From NCBI RefSeq assembly GCF_016801985.1, contig NZ_JAEVLS010000004.1:186001-250000 (forward strand): a stretch of DNA of 64,000 nt, read 5' to 3'. Made by a program: the position numbers and the translations under genes. The notes under the pieces were generated by a model, which saw only the letters and a list, made by a program, of their open reading frames with translations, searched no databases and was not told the origin of the DNA. This stretch comes from Steroidobacter gossypii (GTDB lineage: Bacteria > Pseudomonadota > Gammaproteobacteria > Steroidobacterales > Steroidobacteraceae). Of the stretch, positions 38,207 through 46,634 are shown one piece after another (the first letter of the stretch is position 1; each line of letters begins with the position of its first letter).

Positions 38207-38503
38207 ATGTTTCGATCGACCACGCACACCACGCTCATCGTCGGACTGACCCTCCTCGCGAGTGCGCCGCTGCTTGCTCAACAAGCGCTCGAAGAGCCTC
38301 CTGCAGGTCCGGGCCTGGAGCTCATTGAACGCAGCTGTGTCAGCTGTCACGACATCTACATGATCACGACCAAGCGCAAGACGCCGGAACAGTGGGCGGA
38401 GGTGATGGATCTGATGGCGGCGCGCGGCGCCGAAGTGACGCCGGATGAGATGCAGATCATCCAGGACTATCTGTCTCGGAACTTCTCAGCATCGAACCAT
38501 TGA
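38207..38503 (+). CDS. Small periplasmic cytochrome c
   Basis: The 98-residue product has a signal peptide (TTLIVGLTLLASAPLLAQQ) and one haem motif CVSCH, followed by KTPEQWAEVMDLMAARGAEVTPDEMQIIQDYL, the compact helix pattern found in quinohaemoprotein-associated cytochromes. ATG 38207 begins 14 bases after the PQQ dehydrogenase stop; the frame is open into that gene but without family sequence. It should be the electron acceptor of the quinoprotein. The downstream gene begins immediately after its stop. Confidence 0.88.
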   Translation: MFRSTTHTTLIVGLTLLASAPLLAQQALEEPPAGPGLELIERSCVSCHDIYMITTKRKTPEQWAEVMDLMAARGAEVTPDEMQIIQDYLSRNFSASNH

Positions 38504-38517
38504 GTCGAGGAATGCTC

Positions 38518-38943
38518 ATGAACAGACGAGGTTGGTTGAAATCGGTTGCGTGGTTCGGCGCCGGTAGCGCCATGGCTGCCAGTGCGATCGGTCGATCGGC
38601 GGCAGCGGCGAGCAAGGCCAGCAAGCCCATCGTTCTCTACTGCGATCTCGCCGTGGATCCGGCTCGCGAACAGGAAATGCTCGACGCCTATCAAAACCAT
38701 TTCAAGCCGGTGGCGCAGAAACATCCCGGCTACATCGATCTGAAGATGCTCAAGCTGCGCAAGGTGATTCAAGGCGGCCCGGCGCCCGCCAAGAGCATCA
38801 ACTATCGTTTCCAGTTGACCTATGAAAGCGAGGAGCTGCGCCAGCAATGGATTGCCTCGGACGATCACACCAAGTATTGGCCCATGATCGAAAACACCGT
38901 CACCGACAAGGGCTACCTGGTGCTGCTCACCGACGCTGTTTGA
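38518..38943 (+). CDS. Tat-exported ABM/Dabb-like small protein
   Basis: The 141-residue protein starts at ATG 38518, which has GAGGAA six bases upstream; ATG 38512 and TTG 38500 are in frame. It carries a twin-arginine signal (MNRRGWLKSVAWFGAGSAM). The mature part (about 100 residues) reads IVLYCDLAVDPAREQEMLDA, FKPVAQKHPGYIDLKMLKLR and SEELRQQWIASDDHTKYWPMI, the alpha/beta ferredoxin-like pattern of antibiotic biosynthesis monooxygenase (ABM) and stress-barrel proteins. Export of such a domain is uncommon. It stands between the cytochrome and lactonase genes and may act on an oxidised intermediate. Confidence 0.75.
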   Translation: MNRRGWLKSVAWFGAGSAMAASAIGRSAAAASKASKPIVLYCDLAVDPAREQEMLDAYQNHFKPVAQKHPGYIDLKMLKLRKVIQGGPAPAKSINYRFQLTYESEELRQQWIASDDHTKYWPMIENTVTDKGYLVLLTDAV

Positions 38944-38962
38944 AAACTCATTGGGAGATCGC

Positions 38963-39985
38963 ATGAGACATTTCGTCGAGCTGGCTCGGCGCGTTCTGCA
39001 GAGAACCCCGTTCGCCCTGGCAGGCATGGTCGCCACAGCCGCCTTCGCAGCGGATGGCGCGGCCACTCGCATCGAGCGCCTCGACCCGGCGCTCGACGCG
39101 CTCATCGCGCCGAACGCCACGATCCAGCGCGTCGCGACCGGGTTCAAGTTCACCGAAGGTCCCATGTGGCGCGAGGGTCGTCTATGGTTCTCGGATCTGC
39201 GCGACAACAAAGTGTACGCAGTCACTCCCGGGGGCAAAGTGGAGTTGTTGATCGAGAGCGCCGGCGGTCTCGATCCGTTTCCGGTGGATTCGTACCTGGG
39301 CTCGAACGCAATGGCGACCGACCAGGACGGCTCGGTGCTGTTGGTGCAGCAAGGCGGCCGCAAGATCGTCCGTCTCGATGCGCAACTCAAGCCGACCGTG
39401 CTGCTGGATCGCTACCAGGGCAAGCAGTTGAACAGTCCGAACGATCTGGCGTTTGCGCCGGATGGCTCGCTTTGGTTTACTGATCCGCCGTTCGGCCTGC
39501 GCGGCATGGACAAGGATCCTGCCAAGCAACTGCCATTCAACGGCGTGTATCGCTGGGCGGGCGGCAAGCTCGAGGTCGTGATCGAGGATCTCACCTTGCC
39601 CAACGGCCTCGCCTTCTCGCCCGATGGGAAAACCCTGTATGTCGCGAACTTCGGACCGGAGCGATTCGTCAAGGCCTATGACGTCGGCGTCGACGGCGCG
39701 GTCAGCAACCCTCGCATGCTGATTCAGTACGGAGTGGATGAAAAAAGGCCCGGCGGCCCGGACGGTTTGAAGGTGGACAGCGCAGGAAACATCTGGACCA
39801 CCGGGCCTGGCGGGATTCGCATCATCACGCCGCGAGGCAAAGTGCTCGGACAGCTGGTCCTGCCTGAAGTGGCCGCAAATCTGGCATTTGCCGAGCAAGG
39901 CAAGGTCGCCTACATCACCGCCACGTCGAGCATCTACAAGATCGCCCTGCGCACCCCGGGCGTCATGCCGCTGTATCAACGCTGA
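38963..39985 (+). CDS. SMP-30/gluconolactonase-family protein, exported
   Basis: The 340-residue protein starts at ATG 38963 with GGGAG upstream and has a signal peptide ending near VATAAFAAD. The six-bladed propeller shows KFTEGPMWREGRLWFSDLRDN (the metal Glu), SPNDLAFAPDGSLWFTDPPFG (Asn, Asp) and LPNGLAFSPDGKTLYVANF (Asn), with PGGPDGLKVDSAGNIWTTGPG (Asp). This is the SMP-30/gluconolactonase metal centre. It would open a lactone produced by the PQQ dehydrogenase in the periplasm. It is 19 bases after the ABM-like gene and 21 bases before the next bicupin gene. Confidence 0.92.
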   Translation: MRHFVELARRVLQRTPFALAGMVATAAFAADGAATRIERLDPALDALIAPNATIQRVATGFKFTEGPMWREGRLWFSDLRDNKVYAVTPGGKVELLIESAGGLDPFPVDSYLGSNAMATDQDGSVLLVQQGGRKIVRLDAQLKPTVLLDRYQGKQLNSPNDLAFAPDGSLWFTDPPFGLRGMDKDPAKQLPFNGVYRWAGGKLEVVIEDLTLPNGLAFSPDGKTLYVANFGPERFVKAYDVGVDGAVSNPRMLIQYGVDEKRPGGPDGLKVDSAGNIWTTGPGGIRIITPRGKVLGQLVLPEVAANLAFAEQGKVAYITATSSIYKIALRTPGVMPLYQR

Positions 39986-40006
39986 GCTCGAGAATCCGGA
40001 GACGCC

Positions 40007-40948
40007 ATGAGAATGTTCGATCGATCGACGGTTCAGCTGACGTGCGTGCTAGCCGGAACGCTGATCTTTGGGAGCGGCGCATTTGCGCAGCAAGCCTCAC
40101 AGCGGCCACAACCCATCGTGGCGTGGTCGGCTCAACCAGTGCAGGCGAATGAATGGACCGCACCTCACAAGCCGCATTGGAAACTTTCCGAGGTGCTGGC
40201 GAAACATTCCGGCGAACGCAGCTGGCAGGAGGACATCGTCAGCGACCGCGATTTCGTGGCCCGCTACATCTCGATGGCGCCCGGCGAGAAGACCAAGCGA
40301 CAGTTCTTCGCGGACGACCGGGTTTTCTGGATCGTGCAGTCGGGCCGCATGCGCGTCAGCATCGATGGTCAGGAGCCTTTCGTCGCGAGCCGGGGCTTCA
40401 TGGTGCAAGTCCCCTATCGGATCCCCTACAGCATCGAGACGGTCGGTTCCGAGCCGTCGCTGCGTTTCGAAGTCACCGGCGCGCAGGCCGTGCCGCTCTT
40501 CCCTCTCGAGGAAACGCCGACGCCTGTGGCCGGTAAGAAATATGTGAAGGTGAGCTTCACCGGGAGCGGCGCTTACGACGAGGTCAACAAGCCTTATCTC
40601 GATTTCAACAAAGCCGTGGTCGCAGCGAACGGGCGGGGCGGCCCGTTCGTCAAGGACGACAAGACCTTCGCGAACATCATTCGTGGACCGGGCAGTGCGC
40701 CGCCGCCGGCAAGCAACCTGGGCCATTTCCACGTCGGTTATTCAGAGTTCTGGCTGGTCCTGGAAGGCAAGATCGATTATCAGATCGAAGGCGTTCCGTT
40801 CTTCACCGCCGAGCCCGGCGACGTGGTCTACGCACCGCAGGGCCGCTGGCATCGCGCGAGCTGGGGCGGCAACGGCATGGCCACTCGCCTCGCCATCAAT
40901 CCGCGACCGGAAGGCATGCACAACTTCCAGCCTCCGGAAGCCCACTGA
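40007..40948 (+). CDS. Exported bicupin protein, second in operon
   Basis: The 313-residue protein has a signal peptide (VLAGTLIFGSGAFAQQ). The first cupin contains APGEKTKRQFFADDRVFWIVQSGRMRV and the second LGHFHVGYSEFWLVLEGKIDYQIEG, with His, His, Glu metal ligands and GDVVYAPQGRWHRASWGG as the last ligand region. It is the last gene of the + strand operon that starts with another bicupin, and is convergent with the DUF6493-like gene. Duplicated cupins at both ends of a quinoprotein/lactonase operon suggest they bind or isomerise a sugar-acid-like compound, but the reaction is unknown. Confidence 0.82.
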   Translation: MRMFDRSTVQLTCVLAGTLIFGSGAFAQQASQRPQPIVAWSAQPVQANEWTAPHKPHWKLSEVLAKHSGERSWQEDIVSDRDFVARYISMAPGEKTKRQFFADDRVFWIVQSGRMRVSIDGQEPFVASRGFMVQVPYRIPYSIETVGSEPSLRFEVTGAQAVPLFPLEETPTPVAGKKYVKVSFTGSGAYDEVNKPYLDFNKAVVAANGRGGPFVKDDKTFANIIRGPGSAPPPASNLGHFHVGYSEFWLVLEGKIDYQIEGVPFFTAEPGDVVYAPQGRWHRASWGGNGMATRLAINPRPEGMHNFQPPEAH

Positions 40949-40954
40949 GCGGCG

Positions 40955-43609
40955 TCACTTGCTCAGCAGCGCTTTGCGCAGCGTGGCGCCCTTGCCTCCC
41001 AGCACGAGCCTCGCCACCGTCTGCCGGCTCTGCTCTGTCAAGGTCGCCGCACCCTCCGCGACGATCTCCACCGCCAGTTCCAACAATGCATTGGTTCCTC
41101 TGGGCGGCTCTTCGGGCTTGATCTCGAGCAAGGCCCTGATCAGCTCGAACACCACGGGCGAAACCGCTGCATCGATACGCCGCGCCTCGCGAAAGGACTT
41201 GGCGGGGCGTGTGAGTTCCTGGGAAGAGACTTTCAATACCGGCGGCAAGCTCTTCGCCAGCAGCGAAACATCCAGGCGGCCCTCTCGATGAGTGCACACC
41301 AGCGCGTCGACCGCGATGGCCGTTTCGCCCGCATTCCCGGTCACCAGGCCAGCCGCCAGAAGTAAAGTCGCGATCGGACTCATCTCGACCGTGGGATCGA
41401 GCAACAGCTGCAAGTAAGGCAGGTTCTGCCGAACCGTGGAGCGCTGACCGTGCGCCAGCTCGGTAACGCCGTCGGCAAAGAAACAATCCAGGTCGGAAGG
41501 CACGAGCGTCGAATGATAGAGGATGAAACCTTCATTCCTGCCGCCGATGGTCGGTCGCTGGAACCAGCCGCGCCGATCGAGCTGGTCGTTCTCCAACTCC
41601 AGCGCCGCGACCGGATCGGGAATCGCCTCCGGAAGCGTTTCGACCCGCTTGAAGGTAATGCGCGCGAAATCCTCAGTGATCTCTTCCTGCTGGATCCCCC
41701 TGAGATACCACTCGTGACGGCGGCGTGAGTTTCCATTGAGCACTCGCCTGATGCGAGCCGCGGCGGCGAACAGCGCCGACTCCTCCAGGCGACTGATCCT
41801 GTCCCCGAGTGCATAACGTAGCGCAAGTGTGAACTCACTTTCTGGCAGCGCGCGCGCAGCTTCAACCGCCTGCTCGTCCGCCACCGGCGCCAGCCGCAAC
41901 AACGCGCTCGCCTGCTCATGTACCGAATCGGTCACTCCGGCGTCGATGTGAGCACGCACGCGCTCGATGAGAAGGCGCGCATCGATAAACCCGCGCATGT
42001 GAGTTGGCGTGCTCAACGGCACCAGCCCTTTGCCCAGTATCGCAAGATTCATCGCGTCCTCGACGCGACGAGTCAAATGCTGGTCGGCAAGGTTCGGTCC
42101 CCACATGCTGCTCGTCGGGCTGGCACGCAGCCGATCGCTCTTGAGCAGCAAGAGCAGCACGCGTCCAATCTCCCACGCCTGCGGTGTCTGTAACCGGGGA
42201 AGCCGCGCCGCAACCGGTTCGAAGCGCCGGCACGCCTCTTCGGAGAGGGGCGCGGCCTGCACGAGCCCGGCCAGCACGCGTTCCCACTCGTCGAGCTCGA
42301 AACTGTGTTCGAACACGTACGAGGTACGATCGACCAGTTCGTCGATGGCAGCGATAGGTTGAATCCGACGACTCGGATCCAATGGACCGACACGCTCCTC
42401 AGGACGGCTTACCAGGGGTTCCACGGAGTCGCTGACGGGCGCGGCCTGCCCGCCAAGACGGCGCAGCTCATCTCGATGCATGGGAGAAATGGCGTTGTGG
42501 TACTTCGCCAGCATGGACCGCGTCGCCTCATCCATTCCCCACTCATCCAACCGCCGGAGCACTTGCTTCTGCACATCGGAGGATTCGTGCGCCAGCGCAG
42601 GCACGATCGCGGCGGCCGCCCCGGTGGCGAGCGCAGGATCGCGCTTCACACACCGATCCAACAACTTGAGCGCCGCTTCCACATGCTTCTTGACCGCCGA
42701 CGAGAGCACACGACGAAGCGCGCCGAGCAGTTGATCCGGTGCGATCAATCCGGCGTCGTCGAGCTGCTGCACGGCTTCGAGCGCGAGCGTCACCGTGGTC
42801 GGCATCCGGCTTTCGAACAAAGCCAGGTAGCGCGAGCAATGCGGACTCATCTCGGGGATCGTAGGCGCCAGCTTCTGGTGAAAAGCTCGGAGCCAGTTGC
42901 TGCGGGATTCTTTCAAGTCGCGCTCCAACGCAGCGATGGTTCGATCCAGCAGCTCGGCCCTTGGATAGACTCCGAGAGCGTTGAGTTGGAGCAGCACGTT
43001 CGACCAGCGCCATTCGCCCAACTGTTTCTCGAGCGAGGCCAGATTCGCGACCGAGGTCCCTTCGATGTCCAGGATCTGCAACAGCGTGTCTTTCAATCCG
43101 GGATCTTCTTTGAACGGCGCCTCGAGGCCCCGAGGCCGGTCGTGCTCGCGACGAAACAGCAGCATCAAGCCGGCGATGTACACTTCGCTCGCAGGCCGCG
43201 CTGCCACTCCGGCGACGATCAGCCGCTGCACGTCTTCGATCACGTGCGGACCTTCCTTCAGAATCGCTTCGACCAGCAGGTCCACACCGGGCGGCTTGAA
43301 CTCGATCGCCCAGGCGACCAGCGTTCCCACGTGCCAGTAGAGCTCGATGGCGGCGTTCATATGCCCGAACACCATGGCCGTTGCTGCAGCGGCATAGCGT
43401 TGCTCGTGCGTGGGTGGCCCGCCCCACTCGCCCCAAGGCTCTTGCTTGCGCTTCGCTGCGTGTCTGATGAGCTTCAGCATGCGCGACACGCGGGCCTTTT
43501 CGGCATCGAGCTGCTCGGGCGTCATCGCATGCAGAACACCGGCGATGCCGTATCTATCGCCGGCGTGCACAGCACGCTCCAGCGCCGTAGACGGAACGAA
43601 GCTAGTCAT
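40955..43609 (-). CDS. Large helical-repeat protein, DUF6493-like
   Basis: An 884-residue, signal-less and mostly alpha-helical protein with no recognisable enzyme motif. The pattern of paired amphipathic helices (for example ALKLLDRCVKRDPALATGAA, then LAHESSDVQKQVLRRLDEWG) suggests HEAT/ARM-like repeats in residues about 230-390. The C-terminal half has ELENDQLDRRGWFQRP and HGQRSTVRQNLPYLQLLLDPT. I recall DUF6493 proteins with this look beside SWIM-finger genes; the match is from memory. ATG 43609 is chosen, GTG 43612 is an alternative. It starts 12 bases after the SWIM gene stop, so the two form one transcription unit. It probably is a scaffold for the SWIM protein. Confidence 0.65.
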   Translation of the reverse strand: MTSFVPSTALERAVHAGDRYGIAGVLHAMTPEQLDAEKARVSRMLKLIRHAAKRKQEPWGEWGGPPTHEQRYAAAATAMVFGHMNAAIELYWHVGTLVAWAIEFKPPGVDLLVEAILKEGPHVIEDVQRLIVAGVAARPASEVYIAGLMLLFRREHDRPRGLEAPFKEDPGLKDTLLQILDIEGTSVANLASLEKQLGEWRWSNVLLQLNALGVYPRAELLDRTIAALERDLKESRSNWLRAFHQKLAPTIPEMSPHCSRYLALFESRMPTTVTLALEAVQQLDDAGLIAPDQLLGALRRVLSSAVKKHVEAALKLLDRCVKRDPALATGAAAAIVPALAHESSDVQKQVLRRLDEWGMDEATRSMLAKYHNAISPMHRDELRRLGGQAAPVSDSVEPLVSRPEERVGPLDPSRRIQPIAAIDELVDRTSYVFEHSFELDEWERVLAGLVQAAPLSEEACRRFEPVAARLPRLQTPQAWEIGRVLLLLLKSDRLRASPTSSMWGPNLADQHLTRRVEDAMNLAILGKGLVPLSTPTHMRGFIDARLLIERVRAHIDAGVTDSVHEQASALLRLAPVADEQAVEAARALPESEFTLALRYALGDRISRLEESALFAAAARIRRVLNGNSRRRHEWYLRGIQQEEITEDFARITFKRVETLPEAIPDPVAALELENDQLDRRGWFQRPTIGGRNEGFILYHSTLVPSDLDCFFADGVTELAHGQRSTVRQNLPYLQLLLDPTVEMSPIATLLLAAGLVTGNAGETAIAVDALVCTHREGRLDVSLLAKSLPPVLKVSSQELTRPAKSFREARRIDAAVSPVVFELIRALLEIKPEEPPRGTNALLELAVEIVAEGAATLTEQSRQTVARLVLGGKGATLRKALLSK

Positions 43610-43621
43610 CACAACAAATCT

Positions 43622-44971
43622 TTATCGAGTGGCGTGGCGCAGCGTGGCGGCTGCAAGCACATGCTTGCAGGGACCGCGCTCACCCTGGTGTTTAGCGAAC
43701 CAGGCACACGTGCAACGTAGCTCGTGGTCCACTTCACGCACATGATGCGGGATATCGCCGCTCTTGACCTCCGCCTCGAAGGGCCGTTGCCTCAGCACCT
43801 TCACCCCCTCGCCCAGCAGGATCGACTTGGCGTCCTTCAAGCGTGGGTGCAGGTCCTCCAGCATGGATAGATCGAAGGGCAGCACTCGGTGGAAATAATG
43901 TCCGCCGAGCACATCGTATCCGGCGAGACCGGAAGCGCCGATGATCCGCAGAGCGTCGCTCACGACGTGAGTGGCAACGTTCATCTCGCGCGCGAGCACG
44001 TTCACATCCAAGGCCGCCTGCCACTGCAATTGAGCACGAACGCGCGTGAGCACCGCCGACACCGCACTGTCATCTGCTTGCATCATTGCTGAGAGGGCCT
44101 GACCTTCGCCCGAGAAGCCGCGCCACGGTTCGGCAGTCAAGCTCAGCGTCAGACGAGCAACACCAAAGTCCAGCACCCAGGCGCTCGCCTGCTGGGCATC
44201 GTCGGCATAAGCACTGAGACTTTCGCAATGAGGCAGGAGTGTTTCCAGCACCCGCAGGCGTGTCGTGTCCATGACCCGCACGCCGCGCTCGACCGGCCGG
44301 GTCGTGCTGTACAACCCCGATGGGCCGCGAGCAATCCACAGTGACAACCGCGAGGTGCGTGACTTGGGCAAGCCTCGAAACAGGCGCAAGGCATCGACGC
44401 CCGACACTTCGAAACGCCGTTTCATGCCGGCCTGCTGGGACTGCACCTCCACCATGCCGCGCAACCAACGGTTCGGCAGCTCCACCTTCCGCTCAGTGGC
44501 CTGCCCGCTGGCGGAACGGATCGTGAACTCGTTGCTTCCCACGGCGAGCGCCAGGCCACCGGCGTCTCTGACCTTATCGAGGGCGGCGCGCATCGGCGAA
44601 TTGAAGTCGATGTTGGTCGTGCCCTTGCCGGTCACCTCGCCGTCATAGGATTCCGGCAGCATGTCGGCGCGAATGTAGGCGCCACAACAGCTCGAGAAAC
44701 CTTCGAAGCGAAGCACACCGCCGCCCGATGTCACGACCGGATCCGACAGGGTCATCGGCCTGCCATTCATTCCCGGCGGCGTATAGAAACGGGTACCGAC
44801 GATTATGTGAACCGCCGTCAACAGATCGGCGATGAGCCGCGGCTGAAGCACCCGCCCTTCGAAGAAATAGGGATAGCGCTCGCCACCGGTATCCGCGGTG
44901 GCGAGAATGAGCTTCGCCCGGGGTTCCTGCAGCAGCTGAGATTGCGCAGCGTACTTATATGTATGTAGCAC
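43622..44971 (-). CDS. SWIM zinc-finger protein
   Basis: The 449-residue protein starts at GTG 44971. Near the C-terminus is a full SWIM finger: Cys420-x-Cys422 (RCTCAWF), then Cys435-x-His437 (GPCKHVLAAA), a CxC...CxH zinc site that binds DNA or protein. The first 240 residues form a distinct domain with FSSCCGAYIRADMLP and RLFRGLPKSRTSRLSLWIARG, and residues about 290-360 look like a winged helix (LARE MNVATHVVSDALRIIGASG). The gene is nine bases or so upstream of the DUF6493-like gene. SWIM proteins of this type occur with MoxR-ATPase/VWA systems in other bacteria; neither is present here. Confidence 0.85.
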   Translation of the reverse strand: MLHTYKYAAQSQLLQEPRAKLILATADTGGERYPYFFEGRVLQPRLIADLLTAVHIIVGTRFYTPPGMNGRPMTLSDPVVTSGGGVLRFEGFSSCCGAYIRADMLPESYDGEVTGKGTTNIDFNSPMRAALDKVRDAGGLALAVGSNEFTIRSASGQATERKVELPNRWLRGMVEVQSQQAGMKRRFEVSGVDALRLFRGLPKSRTSRLSLWIARGPSGLYSTTRPVERGVRVMDTTRLRVLETLLPHCESLSAYADDAQQASAWVLDFGVARLTLSLTAEPWRGFSGEGQALSAMMQADDSAVSAVLTRVRAQLQWQAALDVNVLAREMNVATHVVSDALRIIGASGLAGYDVLGGHYFHRVLPFDLSMLEDLHPRLKDAKSILLGEGVKVLRQRPFEAEVKSGDIPHHVREVDHELRCTCAWFAKHQGERGPCKHVLAAATLRHATR

Positions 44972-45055
44972 CCTGCTACTGTGTCATGACTCCAACGCAC
45001 GCGGAAGATCCCGGTGCGTTGGGCATGAGCAGGTTGCGGTTCGCTGCGCGAACCC

Positions 45056-46372
45056 TCAGGGTTTGGCGACCTTGCCACCCTTCATCACGAAGCTCACACG
45101 CTCCAGCTCGGTCACGTCCTGCAGCGGATCGCCTTTCACGGCGATCAGGTCTGCCCATTTACCGTTGCTCAGCGAGCCCACTTCATTGTCGATCCGGTTG
45201 TGCCTGGCGCCCCACACGGTGGCGGAACGGATCGCATCCAGCGGCGAGAAGCCAGCGGACACCATCAACGCGAACTCTTTTGCATTGTCCCCGTGCGCTG
45301 ACACGCCAGAATCCGTGCCGAATGCGACCTGCACGCCGCCTTCCCGGGCACGACGCGCCATGTCCACCATCTTCGGTCCGACTTCCAACGCCTTGTCGCG
45401 CACCGCCGGCGGCATCCAGCTGGCGGTACGAGCGCGCTCAGCCACAGTGGCGCCGGCCAGCAACGTCGGCACGAGATAGGTCTTGTTGGCTTTCATCAGC
45501 TTGATGGAGTCGGCGTCGAGATAAGTGCCGTGCTCAATGGAATCTACGCCGGCGCGCAAGGCCGCGTTGACACCATCGGTGCCGTGCGCGTGGCACACCA
45601 CACGCCGACCCAGCGCATGCGCCGTCGTGACGATGGCTTTCAGCTCATCGTCCTGCATCTGCTGGCTCAGACCTGCAGCCGTGTTCGACAGCACACCGCC
45701 CGTCGATGCGATCTTGATCACGTCGGCGCCCCGTTGCACCGCCTGTCGCACGGCGCGACGACAATCGTCAGCACCGGAGCAACGACCCGGACGAGCAAAC
45801 AATTCGGTGATGTCCGGACGATAGCCGTGCACGTCACCATGACCGCCGTGCGCACCCACGCCGCCTGCGGCAATGATTCTCGGACCGAAGGCGCGACCGG
45901 AGTTGATTGCATCACGCAGGGCGAACACAGCATCGGCGTCGCCGCCGAGGTCAGCCAACGTGGTGAAGCCGGCGCGCAGAGTTCGCTGCGCGTACATCAA
46001 ACCATCCAGCGTGCGATCGGCGGAGGTCTTCTTCACTGCATCGAGCTCGGAGGTGGGCCCGCCTTCGGAAGTGATATGCACGTGACTGTCGATCAGCCCC
46101 GGCAGCACGAAGCTGTCACGCAGATCGATGGTCTCTCCACCCGCGGGCGCGCTGTGATAACCGTCGCGCACTTCCAGGATCTTGCCGTTGGCAATCACCA
46201 AGGTGCGTTCCTGCTCCACACGACCATTGCCGGGATCTGCCAGCAGACGGCCGGCCTGCACGAACACCTGCTTGCCCTCCTCGGCTGCGGCGGCATTCTG
46301 CGCCGAGGCGCCGATGGCCATTCCGAGCAAGGTCATTCCTAGAAGACGGCGTACCGCCGTGGTCGTTGTCAT
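45056..46372 (-). CDS. Exported amidohydrolase (imidazolonepropionase/prolidase-like)
   Basis: The 438-residue enzyme starts at ATG 46372, with AAGAGG seven bases upstream (ATG 46378 and 46396 are also in frame). The signal peptide reads RRLLGMTLLGMAIGASAQNAAAA. The metal site includes GLIDSHVHITSEG (HxH), the candidate bridging Lys in ADVIKIASTGG, His in VVCHAHGTDG and IEHGTYLD, and Asp in AFGTDSGVSAHG. The length and motifs are those of the metal-dependent hydrolase group that includes Xaa-Pro dipeptidases. A terminator lies upstream after the S9 peptidase gene, so it has its own promoter. A role in peptide use beside the S9 enzyme is plausible. Confidence 0.9.
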   Translation of the reverse strand: MTTTTAVRRLLGMTLLGMAIGASAQNAAAAEEGKQVFVQAGRLLADPGNGRVEQERTLVIANGKILEVRDGYHSAPAGGETIDLRDSFVLPGLIDSHVHITSEGGPTSELDAVKKTSADRTLDGLMYAQRTLRAGFTTLADLGGDADAVFALRDAINSGRAFGPRIIAAGGVGAHGGHGDVHGYRPDITELFARPGRCSGADDCRRAVRQAVQRGADVIKIASTGGVLSNTAAGLSQQMQDDELKAIVTTAHALGRRVVCHAHGTDGVNAALRAGVDSIEHGTYLDADSIKLMKANKTYLVPTLLAGATVAERARTASWMPPAVRDKALEVGPKMVDMARRAREGGVQVAFGTDSGVSAHGDNAKEFALMVSAGFSPLDAIRSATVWGARHNRIDNEVGSLSNGKWADLIAVKGDPLQDVTELERVSFVMKGGKVAKP

Positions 46373-46562
46373 GGTCATGCCTCTTGTGTTGTTCATTGGC
46401 TCAACACGGGATCGGCCGGATCGCCGTCGACCCCGCTGAATGAGCGTATGAGCGCCATCGATGGATGCTGGGATTGTGCCACCGTCGTGGGCGCACGAGA
46501 CAATGTGCTCGCCAACCGGCACACAATTGCAAGTTTGAAGGCGCAGAGCGTCAGTTTCGCGC

Positions 46563-46605
46563 AATAAAAATGCACCGATGGCCCGACGAACGCCGGGCCC
46601 GGTGC
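46563..46605 (-). terminator. Rho-independent terminator after the S9 peptidase gene
   Basis: On the - strand GCACCG/GGCCCG pairs with CGGGCC/CGGTGC across an eight-base loop with a two-base bulge, and is followed by ATTTTTATT. It lies about 30 bases after the peptidase stop at 46635. Confidence 0.85.
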
Positions 46606-46634
46606 ATCAGGACAATGATCGGCCGCTCAAGCTA

